A DNA stretch of 64,000 nucleotides from Novosphingobium terrae (GTDB lineage: Bacteria; Pseudomonadota; Alphaproteobacteria; Sphingomonadales; Sphingomonadaceae). Positions 33,163 through 41,971 of the stretch are shown piece after piece. The notes below the pieces were generated by a model. That model saw nothing but the letters and a program-made list of their open reading frames with translations, did not search any database and was not told the origin of the DNA. The stretch lies in contig NZ_JABVZR010000002.1 in the NCBI RefSeq assembly GCF_017163935.1, forward strand, positions 558,001 to 622,000. The letters are read 5' to 3'. A program made the translations under genes and the position numbers. The stretch's first letter is position 1, and every line of letters begins with the position of its first letter.

Positions 33163-34278
33163 TCAGATAGCTTGGGCGACGACGTCGAACATCGCATGGG
33201 TCGCCTTGGCGTTGTCGACCGGAGGCCCCTTGCCGATCTGCCCGTGGCAGATGGCCAGACTTTCGCGCACGATATAGGCGCAGCGCTCGAAGCGGCGGGC
33301 GCGATAGGCGGTGAAGGCGTCCTCGGGCGTTTCGGCGCGGCTGAGTTCGTCGGCCAGCACGATGCTGTCCTCGATGGCCATGCCCGCGCCCTGCCCCAGA
33401 TGCGGCGTGGTGGCATGCACGGCATCGCCCAGCAGCACGACGCGCCCCTTGTGCCACGGCCCCTCCAGCAGCAGCGCTTCGAGCGGGCGATAGACCACGC
33501 CGTCATCATCGGTGATCTGCTCGGCCAGCGCCTGAATGGCGGGCGCGGTGTTGCCCAGCTTGCCGCGCATGGTGGCCGCCAGACCCTCGCGCGGGTAGCG
33601 CGGATTGCCCGGTTCAGGCGTGGTGGCGTACATATACATCAGCGTTTCGGAGACAGGCACCAGACCCACGCCGGTCGGACCGTTGTAGACCTGCAGCACA
33701 TCGAGATCGGCGGGGCGCGGGAAGTTGTAGCGCCACACGGCCTGTCCGGTGAATTCGGGGTCGGCGCTGTCAGGGAAGATCGCCTTGCGGGTCTGGGAAT
33801 AAACGCCATCCGCACCGATCACCAGATCGTAGCGGGCTTCGCTGCCATCGGAGAACAGCACATCCACACCCGCGCCATCATCGGCCAGCGTATCGGCGGT
33901 AAGGCCTAGACGCACCTGCGCCCCGCTGGCCTTGGTGCGATCGCCCAGCACCTTGTGCAGCGCCGGGCGCCCGATGCCGACATTGGCGGGTTTGCCGGGC
34001 ACCAGAGGCGGCGTCGGCACGCGGGCGATCCTGGCGCCATTGGGCAGGAAAATCTCCACCGCATCGAAGCCAATGCCCGCCGAAAGGTAATCGTCGAGCA
34101 GGCCCAGCTGGTCCATCGCCCGCACCACATTGGACTGCTGGATGATCCCCACGCCATAGACCGACCATGTGGGATCGCGCTCGATCACGGTGACAGTGTG
34201 CCCATGCGTGCGCAGGGCAATGGCTGCCGTCAGGCCGCCAATGCCGCCGCCCACCACCAGTATGTTCAGCGCTTTCAA
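33163..34278 (-). CDS. FAD-dependent aromatic monooxygenase
   Basis: A 371-residue single-component flavoprotein hydroxylase. FAD motifs: GGGIGGLTAAIAL near residue 10, DLVIGADGVYSQTRKAI in the middle and VVLLGDAVHATTPHLGQGAGMAIED near residue 280. It resembles salicylate/6-hydroxynicotinate 3-monooxygenases and would hydroxylate a phenol using NAD(P)H. First gene of the aromatic operon; the LysR gene ends 77 bases upstream in the same direction. The gap is AT-rich and suits a LysR site (see 34279-34355). Confidence 0.9.
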   Translation of the reverse strand: MKALNILVVGGGIGGLTAAIALRTHGHTVTVIERDPTWSVYGVGIIQQSNVVRAMDQLGLLDDYLSAGIGFDAVEIFLPNGARIARVPTPPLVPGKPANVGIGRPALHKVLGDRTKASGAQVRLGLTADTLADDGAGVDVLFSDGSEARYDLVIGADGVYSQTRKAIFPDSADPEFTGQAVWRYNFPRPADLDVLQVYNGPTGVGLVPVSETLMYMYATTPEPGNPRYPREGLAATMRGKLGNTAPAIQALAEQITDDDGVVYRPLEALLLEGPWHKGRVVLLGDAVHATTPHLGQGAGMAIEDSIVLADELSRAETPEDAFTAYRARRFERCAYIVRESLAICHGQIGKGPPVDNAKATHAMFDVVAQAI

Positions 34279-34355
34279 CCCATCTCTCCGCTTGATTATG
34301 CGTTGAGAGAATATCAGCCCATATCAATATATAAACTTTATTGTTTGGATCATCG
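34279..34355. promoter_or_regulatory. AT-rich LysR-type promoter region of the aromatic operon
   Basis: 77 bases between the LysR stop and the monooxygenase start. It holds AATATATAAACTTTATT (34325-34341) and nearby partial palindromes around TTGATC. LysR regulators bind T-N11-A sites of this kind. I cannot choose a single box. Confidence 0.35.
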
Positions 34356-35273
34356 TCAATCCAAAATATTGATCAAAGAAGCATCGCGCAGCTTGGTCTT
34401 CATCCAGCTGAGCCCTTCATCCTGCGCCCGCGTGTGATGATATTGCACATGCTCCTCCATCACCGGGAAGGCGAAGGGCAAAGGCTGGAGGCGGATGGGG
34501 AAAAGACGCGCGGCGACTCGCGCCAGACGCTCATGCATCACCGCGATACGCGGCGTGTTGATCAGCAGCCAGGGCACTGTGGCGAAGGAGGCCGCCTCCA
34601 CCTCCACCCGCCGCAGCTTGCCCAGCAGCGCCAGATGGCGGTCGGCAAAAGAGGCATTCACCCGCCCGCCAATCGCCACCGAAACATGGCCCGCCTCCAT
34701 AAAGGCCTTTTCGGTGAGCGGCCCGTCCAGCAACGCATTGCCCATCCAGCCGACCACCACATGGCGCTCCTCGAACAGCAGTTCGGCGGGGTTGTCGGGC
34801 GCGAGCCATTCCCGGGGATTGATCGCCAGATCCACCTTGCCGTCATCCAGCAGATGGCCCGTGTTCTCATCAGGATAGCTGAGCTTGAGATGGATGCCGG
34901 GCGCCTCGATCGCCAGCCTTTCCTGCATCGGGGCAATCACCGCCGCGACCAGATAGTCCGAAGCCACGATGCGGAAGCTGCGCTGCGATGTCGCCGGATC
35001 GAAAGAGGCCGAAGTCGCGAGCAGCGCCTCGATCCCGCCAAGGCATTGGCGTACCTGAGGCAGCAGGCTTTCGGCAAAGGCGGTGGGATACATCCGCTTG
35101 CCATGCGAGACGAGCAGCGGATCGCCGAAATAGTCACGCAAGCGGGCCAGAGCCGCGCTCATGGCGGGCTGGCTCAGGTTCATGTGGCGTGCCGTGGCCG
35201 AAACCGAGCGGCTTTGCATCAGCCCATCAAAGACGGCGAGCAGGTTAAGATCGAGACCACGGAAGCGCATCAT
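34356..35273 (-). CDS. LysR-family transcriptional regulator of the aromatic operon
   Basis: A 305-residue LysR protein. The helix-turn-helix is SRSVSATARHMNLSQPAMSAALARLRDYFGDPLLVS at about residues 21-56, NodD/LinR-like; the effector domain follows (FRIVASDYLVAAVIAPM). It lies upstream of, and in the same direction as, the monooxygenase-dioxygenase operon, which it probably activates on sensing a phenolic pathway compound. NodD-like LysR proteins often sense flavonoids, which fits the plant-glycoside setting but is not proof. Confidence 0.9.
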   Translation of the reverse strand: MMRFRGLDLNLLAVFDGLMQSRSVSATARHMNLSQPAMSAALARLRDYFGDPLLVSHGKRMYPTAFAESLLPQVRQCLGGIEALLATSASFDPATSQRSFRIVASDYLVAAVIAPMQERLAIEAPGIHLKLSYPDENTGHLLDDGKVDLAINPREWLAPDNPAELLFEERHVVVGWMGNALLDGPLTEKAFMEAGHVSVAIGGRVNASFADRHLALLGKLRRVEVEAASFATVPWLLINTPRIAVMHERLARVAARLFPIRLQPLPFAFPVMEEHVQYHHTRAQDEGLSWMKTKLRDASLINILD

Positions 35274-35328
35274 CCATCCATAGGATGAATGAACGCCGCG
35301 ATCATCAGAAGAAATGCGTGATGGATTG

Positions 35329-35360
35329 AAAAAAGGGGCAAGGCCTGTGCCCTGCCCCTT
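35329..35360 (-). terminator. Terminator of the TonB receptor gene
   Basis: Stem AAGGGGCA/TGCCCCTT with a short bulged extension, followed on the minus strand by six T residues, 20-50 bases after the receptor stop at 35382. Confidence 0.8.
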
Positions 35361-35381
35361 CCTGCAATCAGCCTTGTGCGA

Positions 35382-37628
35382 TCAGAACTTGCCCGACACC
35401 CGCACGCCGAAGGTGCGGGGCGGCTGGAATTCATAGGCATTGATCGGATTGGGCGTGGTGGTGAAAGTCTCCGCCGCGCTGGCCAGCACCGTCTTGTTGG
35501 TGAGGTTGCGCACGAAAGCCGCGATCTCCAGCCCCTTGAGCGCGGGCTTCAGGGTCAGCGTGGCGTTCAGCGTGTTGAACTGGCCCTGACGCGTATCGGG
35601 ATCGTTGAAGGCCGAGAAATAATAGCTCGACGAATGCTTCAGCTCGATGCGCGGGGTCAGCGTGGCATGGCCCATCGCCAGCGCATATTCCAGACCGGCG
35701 GTCAGCACGAAATCAGGCGCGTTGGGCAGGCTGCGGCCCTGCAGATTGACCGAGGTGCTGTCGTCACCCTTCACGATCACCGAATTGCTGGTGAAGCGCG
35801 CATGCAGCAGCGTGGAGTTGACATCCAGACGCACGCCGCCCGCCGAAGCGATCAGCTGCGCCTCACCACCATAGATCTCCGCCGCACCGACATTGAACAC
35901 GCCCGAGGCGCCGCCCGAAATCACCGAAGTGCTCTGCGAGGCCTGATAGCCATTGTAGGTCTGGTAGAAGGCATCGGCATTGACCATCAGATGGCCATCG
36001 AGGAACTTGTTCTTGGTGCCGACTTCCCAGGCTTTCAGCGTTTCCGGGCCATAATTGACCGAAGGCGCCGAACCATTGGAGTTGAAGCCGCCCGATTTGA
36101 AGCCGGTGTCGAACTTGGCATAGACCATCGAACGCGGCCCCGGCGTCCAGTCGACACCGGCATGGAAGGTCGGCTTGCTCTCGCTGACATTGCCGTTGCC
36201 CGGCGTGGTCAGCGTGGGCTGGGTGCCCGCGCAGCCCACCACGCTGTAGAGGAAGGCCGGAATGCCCGCGATATCGCAGCGCAGATAGGCGTTGCCGGTG
36301 CGCTCTTTCTTGTCCCAGGTGTAACGCATGCCCGCCGAGAAATGCAGCGTCTCGGTGGGGCGCCAGCCGAACTGGCCGAAGACACCATTCGACGTGGTCT
36401 TGGTATCATAAAGGAAGTGAATCAGATAGTTGTTGGCATAGGCACCGCTGGTCTCATAGAGGCCGCTGTCCAGATTGCCATTGTGTTCACTGAAGTGGAA
36501 ATAGCCCACCTGCGCCGTCAGCTTGCCATTCTGAGGCGTGGCCAGACGGACTTCATGGTTCCAGGTGCTGGGGTTTTCACCCTGACGGAACTGCACGGGG
36601 TTGCCAGCCATCGCGCCGGTGGAATCGATCGAGGTGGCATCAAGCGCGTGGCGCCACTTCTGATGATCGTAACCGCCGGCATAGAACAAGGTGAGGTTGG
36701 CAGGCAGTTCATAGCTGAACTCCCAACGAATACGGTCACCCACCAGCTTGTTGAAGGTGGTGACGTAATTGGGGAAATGCACCACCTGCTGGCCGGTGTA
36801 GGCCTGTCCGAAGGGCAGCTTCATCGCCACGTCGCCGGTGGTGTCAACATCGTCATGCTGATACTGGATCAGACCATTGAAACCCTGGAACGGCTGGAAG
36901 GCCAGCGTGGCGCGGCCCGACTTGGTGTTGTCATCATCGCCGCGCCCGCCGATGCCATCGAGGTTGCGATAGCCCTCATGATAGCTCTGGAAGCCCGAGA
37001 GGCGCAGCTGCACCGTATCGGCCAGCGGAATGTCCACGCCAACCTCGGTCTTGATGGCATTGTAGCTGCCGGCTTCCACCGAAATATCAGCGCCATAGGT
37101 CTTGCCCGGCTTGCGGGTGATCACCTGCACCAGACCGCCGGTGGAGTTGCGCCCGAACAGCGTGCCCTGCGGGCCCTTCAGCACCTCGACACGCTCCAGA
37201 TCATACATGGAGGTGCCGATCGAGAAGGAGCGGTTGGTGAAGAAATTATCGCGCGAGATCGGCACCGAGGGGTCGCCCGTCTCGGTCACATCGGTCGAGG
37301 CAATGCCGCGAATGGCCACGTAAGAGGCGCCGCCATTGGTCGAAACGTTGATGCTGGGATCGACAGTGGCCAGCGCCAGCACATTGGTCACGCCCTTGGC
37401 CGCCAGATCGCCGCCCGAATAGGCGTTCAGAGCAATCGGCGTCTTTTGCGCGCTGCTCTCGCTGCGGTTGGCGGTGACGACGATTTCCTTGATGCTGTCA
37501 TCGCTCTTGCCGTCACCATGCGCGGATGCGGCCTGATCCTCGGCGGGCGCAGGGGCGGCCCATGCCGCCACCGGCAGAGCCAGAGCCGAGGTGCCGAGCA
37601 GAAACGCCGCCGTCATACGGTAAGCCAT
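35382..37628 (-). CDS. TonB-dependent outer-membrane receptor (glycoside island)
   Basis: About 748 residues. ATG 37628 (MAYRMTAAFLLGTSALAL) follows AGGGAGA and gives a signal peptide ending AAWA-AP. The TonB box is EIVVTANRSE, the plug has VEVLKGPQGTLFGRNSTGG and the barrel ends VRVSGKF. It is divergent from the MFS/C-deglycosidase operon, with an island operator before each. It probably brings a plant glycoside across the outer membrane. The substrate class is inferred from context only. Confidence 0.9.
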   Translation of the reverse strand: MAYRMTAAFLLGTSALALPVAAWAAPAPAEDQAASAHGDGKSDDSIKEIVVTANRSESSAQKTPIALNAYSGGDLAAKGVTNVLALATVDPSINVSTNGGASYVAIRGIASTDVTETGDPSVPISRDNFFTNRSFSIGTSMYDLERVEVLKGPQGTLFGRNSTGGLVQVITRKPGKTYGADISVEAGSYNAIKTEVGVDIPLADTVQLRLSGFQSYHEGYRNLDGIGGRGDDDNTKSGRATLAFQPFQGFNGLIQYQHDDVDTTGDVAMKLPFGQAYTGQQVVHFPNYVTTFNKLVGDRIRWEFSYELPANLTLFYAGGYDHQKWRHALDATSIDSTGAMAGNPVQFRQGENPSTWNHEVRLATPQNGKLTAQVGYFHFSEHNGNLDSGLYETSGAYANNYLIHFLYDTKTTSNGVFGQFGWRPTETLHFSAGMRYTWDKKERTGNAYLRCDIAGIPAFLYSVVGCAGTQPTLTTPGNGNVSESKPTFHAGVDWTPGPRSMVYAKFDTGFKSGGFNSNGSAPSVNYGPETLKAWEVGTKNKFLDGHLMVNADAFYQTYNGYQASQSTSVISGGASGVFNVGAAEIYGGEAQLIASAGGVRLDVNSTLLHARFTSNSVIVKGDDSTSVNLQGRSLPNAPDFVLTAGLEYALAMGHATLTPRIELKHSSSYYFSAFNDPDTRQGQFNTLNATLTLKPALKGLEIAAFVRNLTNKTVLASAAETFTTTPNPINAYEFQPPRTFGVRVSGKF

Positions 37629-37678
37629 TGCATTCTCCCTAAGCCGATGCTGCGATTCGTCCATGGCAGCTATTCGGA

Positions 37679-37698
37679 ATCAAAATGTGTATTCTGAT
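37679..37698. promoter_or_regulatory. Island operator C, ATCAAAA-N6-TTCTGAT
   Basis: 51 bases upstream of the TonB receptor start. One mismatch to the consensus in the left arm (A for G), otherwise the same spacing; the outer A-T pair extends it to 22 bp. Confidence 0.55.
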
Positions 37699-37874
37699 TT
37701 ATCCTTCCGGCGGGCGATGTCAATCGGCTTGATTTTGATCTGCGTCATTGCAGACCCCTCTGTCACTTTCCGGCCACGGGGCGCCATGCTGCGCAACATA
37801 AAGTGGCACAAGACCAACTCCCCATCGAAAGGCCCCTGCTTCAAGGCTTGACAAATCAGCGCGAAGCCGCCCAT

Positions 37875-37894
37875 TTCAGAACCATTGTTCTAAA
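37875..37894. promoter_or_regulatory. Island operator D, TTCAGAA-N6-TTCTAAA
   Basis: 34 bases upstream of the MFS start at 37929. The core AGAA-N6-TTCT is perfect. The 300-base region 37629-37928 between the divergent genes has no gene; apart from operators C and D I see nothing else in it. Confidence 0.6.
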
Positions 37895-37928
37895 TAACGC
37901 GGTCCACCGCGAATCGGGAGAGCTTCCG

Positions 37929-39191
37929 TTGTCCAAAACGGTGTCCGAAACCGCCATCCCGGGCCAGACGGCCCCCCACATGGCTTCTACGCATGACGCT
38001 GCCCACCCCCGGCAGCCCGGCCCTGCTCAGGGCTTGACCGTGGTGGTCGCGGGCTTTTTGCCCATCGTCGCCATCGTTTCGATGTTCCCGGCGGTGCCCG
38101 CCATCATCGACCATTTCATCAAGGCCGACCCGCAAGCCATGACCAAGGTGCCTGCCATGGTTTCGGCCCCGGGCCTGACCATCGCGATCATCGCCCTGTT
38201 CATGGGTCTGCTGGTCGATCGCTTCGGGCGGCGTCGCCTGCTGCTGATCTCCACCGCCGCTTACGGCGTGGTGGGCATGGCACCCTTTTTCCTTGAGAAC
38301 CTTGATGCGGTCTATGTCTCGCGCCTGGCGCTGGGTGTGACCGAGGCGGCGATCCTCACCACGCTCAACACGCTCATCGGCGACTATTGGGATGAAAAGG
38401 GCCGCCGCAACTGGTTGACGCTTCAGGGGCTGGCCGGGCCGTTCCTTGGCAGCTTCTCGATCCTGCTTTCCGGTTACCTCACCGCCATTCAGTGGAACTC
38501 GATCTTCCTGATCTATGCGCTTGGTTTCCCGGTGTTTCTGGCCGCACTCGCCTTCCTCTACGAGCCCGCTTCGGACATCACCGTGCGCCGCATGCTGGGC
38601 ATCGGCGAAAGCACGCAGGACTTTCCCTGGAAGAGTGTCGCGCTGTTCGGCGGCGTCACGCTGGTTGGCTCGGCGCTGTATTATGTGTTCATCATCAACG
38701 GCGGTCTGGTCTGGCGCGAAATCGGCTACACCGATTCCGCCACCATCGGCCGGCTGACCACCATTCCCAGCCTCTTCGTCATGCTGGGCGCGGCGATCTT
38801 CTGGCTCACCGGGCGCTGGGGCGCACGGGCTCAGCTCACCTGCTTCTTCGGCCTGCTGGGCGCGGGGCTGCTGCTGATCGGCCACGCGCATGACTGGCGC
38901 GGCATGGTGCTGGGCATGGCCCTGCAGCAGACGGGCGCTGGCATGGCCGTGCCCACGCTGATCGCCTGGGCCCAGACCTATCTGCCTTTCCAGCATCGCG
39001 GACGCGGCATGGGCCTGTGGACCGCCTGCTTCTTCTTCGGCCAGTTCTCCTCGCCGCTGCTGGTCAGCCTGATCCGCAGCAATGTCGGCACCATGCATGG
39101 CGCCTTCGTGGTGGCGGGAATCTTCGGCCTGATCTTCACCGCCATCGTGCCCTTCCTCGTGCGGCGCGCGGCCCCTGTTTCGGGACTTTGA
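37929..39191 (+). CDS. MFS transporter of the C-deglycosidase operon
   Basis: About 420 residues with 12 predicted membrane segments. I chose TTG 37929 because GGGAGAG lies six bases before it; the open frame back to 37803 would include operator D, and the ATG at 37980 has no ribosome site. Visible: MGLLVDRFGRRRLLLIS (motif A) and RLALGVTEAAILTTLNTLIGD. Expected to import the glycoside from periplasm to cytoplasm. The C-deglycosidase alpha gene starts one base after its stop. Confidence 0.87.
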   Translation: MSKTVSETAIPGQTAPHMASTHDAAHPRQPGPAQGLTVVVAGFLPIVAIVSMFPAVPAIIDHFIKADPQAMTKVPAMVSAPGLTIAIIALFMGLLVDRFGRRRLLLISTAAYGVVGMAPFFLENLDAVYVSRLALGVTEAAILTTLNTLIGDYWDEKGRRNWLTLQGLAGPFLGSFSILLSGYLTAIQWNSIFLIYALGFPVFLAALAFLYEPASDITVRRMLGIGESTQDFPWKSVALFGGVTLVGSALYYVFIINGGLVWREIGYTDSATIGRLTTIPSLFVMLGAAIFWLTGRWGARAQLTCFFGLLGAGLLLIGHAHDWRGMVLGMALQQTGAGMAVPTLIAWAQTYLPFQHRGRGMGLWTACFFFGQFSSPLLVSLIRSNVGTMHGAFVVAGIFGLIFTAIVPFLVRRAAPVSGL

Positions 39192-39192
39192 C

Positions 39193-40200
39193 ATGACCTC
39201 CAAGATCAAAAGAGGCGTCAGCCTCTACAGCTTTCAGGAAGAGATGTTCCTCGGCAAGATGACCCTCGACGATGTGGTGGGTTTCGCCGCCAGCATCGGC
39301 GCCCCGGGCATTGAAATCCTGCCCGAGCAGAACATGCCCACCTTCCCCAACATCACCGATCAGCAGATCGGCGAATGGCAGGACCGGCTGGCGCGCCACG
39401 GCGCTCACTTCACCTGCTATGACATGTTCCTCGACACCAAGCTCCGCAAGGGCGAGGTGATGAGCGATGAGGAGCAGGTTGCAAGCATCGTGCGCGATCT
39501 GAAGCTGTGCAACCGGCTCGGCATCAAGAATATGCGTATCCTGATCTTTGTGCGCCCGGATATCCTCGAACAATGCGTGCCTTACGCCGAGCAATATGAC
39601 GTCCATATGGGCGTCGAAGTTCATGCCCCCTGGTATCTGGACCATGCCTGGATTCTGCGCACCATCGAGGTGGCAGACCGCCTGAAGACGAAGCATCTGG
39701 GCATCCTGCCGGATATGGGCATCTTCATGAAGCACTATCCCCCCGCTTTCCGGGGCCGCTTCGAGCGTCAGGGCGCCCGGCCTGAAGTCGCGCAATTCAT
39801 CGTGGACAGCCATGAACAGAAGATCATGTGCGAATACACGATCTATGAAGTCGCGGTGAAGATGGGCGGCAACAAGGCCGAAGTGGCCATGGCCGAAACC
39901 TTGCGCCATGCGCCTTTCGCCAACCCGAAGCGCATCGCCGATTTCGCCCCCTACTTCCGCCATATTCAGGCAAAATTCTACGAAATGACGCCCGACTGCA
40001 CCGATCCTTCGATCGCCTATGACGAGGTGATCCCGCAGCTGGTGAAAGCCGGTTGGGAAGGCACTTTGTCCTCCGAATATGAGGGCAACCGCTGGATTCA
40101 GGATGTGGAGGATGTCGACAGCCGCGAGCAGGTCCGCCGCCAGCATGTGATGTTCGAAAAGCTGATCGCCAAAGCCGAAGCTGAAGTGGAGCCCGCCTGA
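39193..40200 (+). CDS. C-glycoside deglycosidase alpha subunit (sugar phosphate isomerase/epimerase fold)
   Basis: A 335-residue TIM-barrel protein of the AP-endonuclease-2/xylose-isomerase-like superfamily. Likely metal ligands are E142 (VEVHAPW), D174 (LPDMGIF), H257 (FRHIQAK) and E295 (SSEYEGNR). The decisive clue is the next gene, a DUF6379 protein; alpha plus DUF6379 beta is the described make-up of C-glycoside deglycosidases, which eliminate the aglycone from 3-oxo-C-glycosides. It therefore needs a 3-dehydrogenase, and the FAD complex at 18092-20812 fits. Without the partner it would be called only a sugar isomerase. Cytoplasmic. Confidence 0.85.
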   Translation: MTSKIKRGVSLYSFQEEMFLGKMTLDDVVGFAASIGAPGIEILPEQNMPTFPNITDQQIGEWQDRLARHGAHFTCYDMFLDTKLRKGEVMSDEEQVASIVRDLKLCNRLGIKNMRILIFVRPDILEQCVPYAEQYDVHMGVEVHAPWYLDHAWILRTIEVADRLKTKHLGILPDMGIFMKHYPPAFRGRFERQGARPEVAQFIVDSHEQKIMCEYTIYEVAVKMGGNKAEVAMAETLRHAPFANPKRIADFAPYFRHIQAKFYEMTPDCTDPSIAYDEVIPQLVKAGWEGTLSSEYEGNRWIQDVEDVDSREQVRRQHVMFEKLIAKAEAEVEPA

Positions 40201-40586
40201 TGTTCGACAAATTCCTGATCGACGCGACTTCGCTGCGCAACATCGGGCCTGATGAGGCCCCCACCGGCTTCGCCTTCGAGGCCAAGCTGGGCTATTATCG
40301 CGGCCTTGGCCTCTCCATGATCGAGGAACTCAACGTCTCGATCGACGGCGAGGCTGTGGCGCGCGAAGCCGTCACCTTCGATGAAGGCGAAGGCCCCATC
40401 ACGCTCGACGCGATGGAAACCGCGTATGATCGCCGCTGGCCCTTCGGCACCCCTGCGACCATCGCGGTGGCTCACCCCGGCGGCTTTCCAGAAGGCGAAC
40501 ACAGGCTGGGATTCCAGCAGAAGCTGCGCATCTCTTACCTGCCCTTCCCTTCGTTCAACAATGACGAGAAGGTGGTCAGCCTGTGA
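40200..40586 (+). CDS. C-glycoside deglycosidase beta subunit (DUF6379)
   Basis: A 128-residue protein: MFDKFLIDATSLRNI, then GFAFEAKLGYYRGLGLSMIEEL, GGFPEGEHRLGFQQKLRISYLPFPS. This beta-sandwich family is the small subunit of C-glycoside deglycosidases and covers the active site of the alpha barrel. The start overlaps the alpha stop by one base (TGATG) and its own stop overlaps the next gene (GTGA), which points to a fixed subunit ratio. Identified from memory of the family; a profile search would settle it. Confidence 0.82.
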   Translation: MFDKFLIDATSLRNIGPDEAPTGFAFEAKLGYYRGLGLSMIEELNVSIDGEAVAREAVTFDEGEGPITLDAMETAYDRRWPFGTPATIAVAHPGGFPEGEHRLGFQQKLRISYLPFPSFNNDEKVVSL

Positions 40587-41023
40587 AGGTTTGGCCAGCT
40601 CTGGCGCTGGGGGTGGCGGTCATCGCCGCCCCGGCCTCGGCCAAAGCGGCGCATCCGGACAATCGCGCGATCATCAAGCACTTCGCCCGCCTGTTCTACA
40701 CCGAGCGCAAGGTGAAGCAGGCCTTCGAAACCTATGTTGCACCCAACTACGTGCAGCACAACCCAGGCATCGCCGATGGCCGCGATGCTGCGGTGGCGGC
40801 TTTGGCGGATATGTTCGCCGATCCGGCCAAGCACTTCACCATCGAGCAGGTGCTGGTCGATGGTGATATGGCGGTGATCCATGTGCATGCCATTCCCACG
40901 CCCGGATCACACGGGGCATCGGTCTTCGATATGTATCGCATGAAGGACGGCAAAATCGTCGAACATTGGGATGCGATCCAGCTTGTGCCTGAAAAGGCTG
41001 CCAACTCGCACCCGATGTTCTGA
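40583..41023 (+). CDS. Exported SnoaL/NTF2-like protein
   Basis: A 146-residue protein with a signal peptide (MKVWPALALGVAVIAAPASAKA) and a SnoaL-like fold (FARLFYTERKVKQAFETYVAPNYVQHNP, then VFDMYRMKDGKIVEHWDAIQ). GTG 40583 overlaps the beta-subunit stop. SnoaL-like proteins are small cyclases, isomerases or binding proteins. Being exported it cannot act together with the cytoplasmic deglycosidase; it may handle periplasmic 3-oxo-glycosides made by the FAD dehydrogenase. Function unknown. Confidence 0.82.
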   Translation: MKVWPALALGVAVIAAPASAKAAHPDNRAIIKHFARLFYTERKVKQAFETYVAPNYVQHNPGIADGRDAAVAALADMFADPAKHFTIEQVLVDGDMAVIHVHAIPTPGSHGASVFDMYRMKDGKIVEHWDAIQLVPEKAANSHPMF

Positions 41024-41026
41024 ACG

Positions 41027-41971
41027 TCAGCCCTGCTGGTGCAATGCCAGCAGGGCGAAGAAATCCTCGAAGGTCAGCCGCGCATCCAGCGTCTCGAAGA
41101 CGCGGATGTTGCGCCCAGCGATCTCCTCGCCATAACGCCCATCGGGCAGGATGCGGCGAGCAAGGCGCTCCACAGACAGGCTGCTTTCCTGCGAAATCGC
41201 CGTCAGCAGCACTGTCGGACTGTCCCCCAGCGGCCAGCTTCCGCCCACATCGATAAACGCAGGCGGATGGGTGAACTGCGCATAGAGCCAGCGCCCGAAT
41301 GGCGAGGCCCCGGCCATCCGCACCCGCAACTCAGCATTGGACATCTGCATCAGGCGATAGGCATTCTGAGGGATCTGCCACAAAGGGATGGCGGACTGCT
41401 CGATCACCTGCCGCGCCGAAGCCAGATCGCAGTTGAGATTATACTCCCAACCGCCCTCCGGATAGCGCCCGCCGCCGATCCACACCAAAGTCGCGCGCTT
41501 GGCGATACGCGGTTCCAGACGCAAGGCAGCGGCGATGTTGGTCAGCGGGCCGCCACAGGTGATGTAAAGCGGCAAGGGATCATCGCGCATCGCCTCGGCC
41601 ACAATGGCATGAGCCGCGCGGGTGATCTGGGCCGGGCCATCGCCGAAGCTTTCGGCGCCCGCCTCTACCGGCACGGCTGCGATGCCACCCTGCCGCATCA
41701 GCTCCAGCGCCAGCTTCGCTCCCGCCGCCGCGCCCGCAATACCACCCGACATCTTCGGGTCCAGCGCCGAGCTGGTGGCCAGCACCACGCGCGTCTTGGG
41801 CGTCAGCAATTGATGGGCCAGCGCCACCAGACCATCAGGATCGCCCGCGAAATCATTGTCGATGATCACCCGCGCCGATGCGCGCTGCGGAATGGTGGCA
41901 TCAGCCCAAACCCGTCCCGGCAAGGCCAGCAGAGCAGCGCCACCCAACGTCATACGCCGTGACAGCATCAT
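41027..41971 (-). CDS. Exported nucleoside hydrolase-like protein
   Basis: A 314-residue protein with a Tat-like signal (SRRMTLGGAALLALPGRVWA). The N-terminal IIDNDFAGDPDGLVAL is the calcium-binding aspartate cluster of nucleoside hydrolases in altered form (the usual DTDPGIDDA). Also visible: ITCGGPLTNIAAALR and WEYNLNCDLASA, a matching N-x-x-x-D block. Members of this exported group cleave N-ribosides or other glycosides. It overlaps the GH43 gene by ATGA and is its operon partner. Substrate unknown. Confidence 0.85.
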   Translation of the reverse strand: MMLSRRMTLGGAALLALPGRVWADATIPQRASARVIIDNDFAGDPDGLVALAHQLLTPKTRVVLATSSALDPKMSGGIAGAAAGAKLALELMRQGGIAAVPVEAGAESFGDGPAQITRAAHAIVAEAMRDDPLPLYITCGGPLTNIAAALRLEPRIAKRATLVWIGGGRYPEGGWEYNLNCDLASARQVIEQSAIPLWQIPQNAYRLMQMSNAELRVRMAGASPFGRWLYAQFTHPPAFIDVGGSWPLGDSPTVLLTAISQESSLSVERLARRILPDGRYGEEIAGRNIRVFETLDARLTFEDFFALLALHQQG

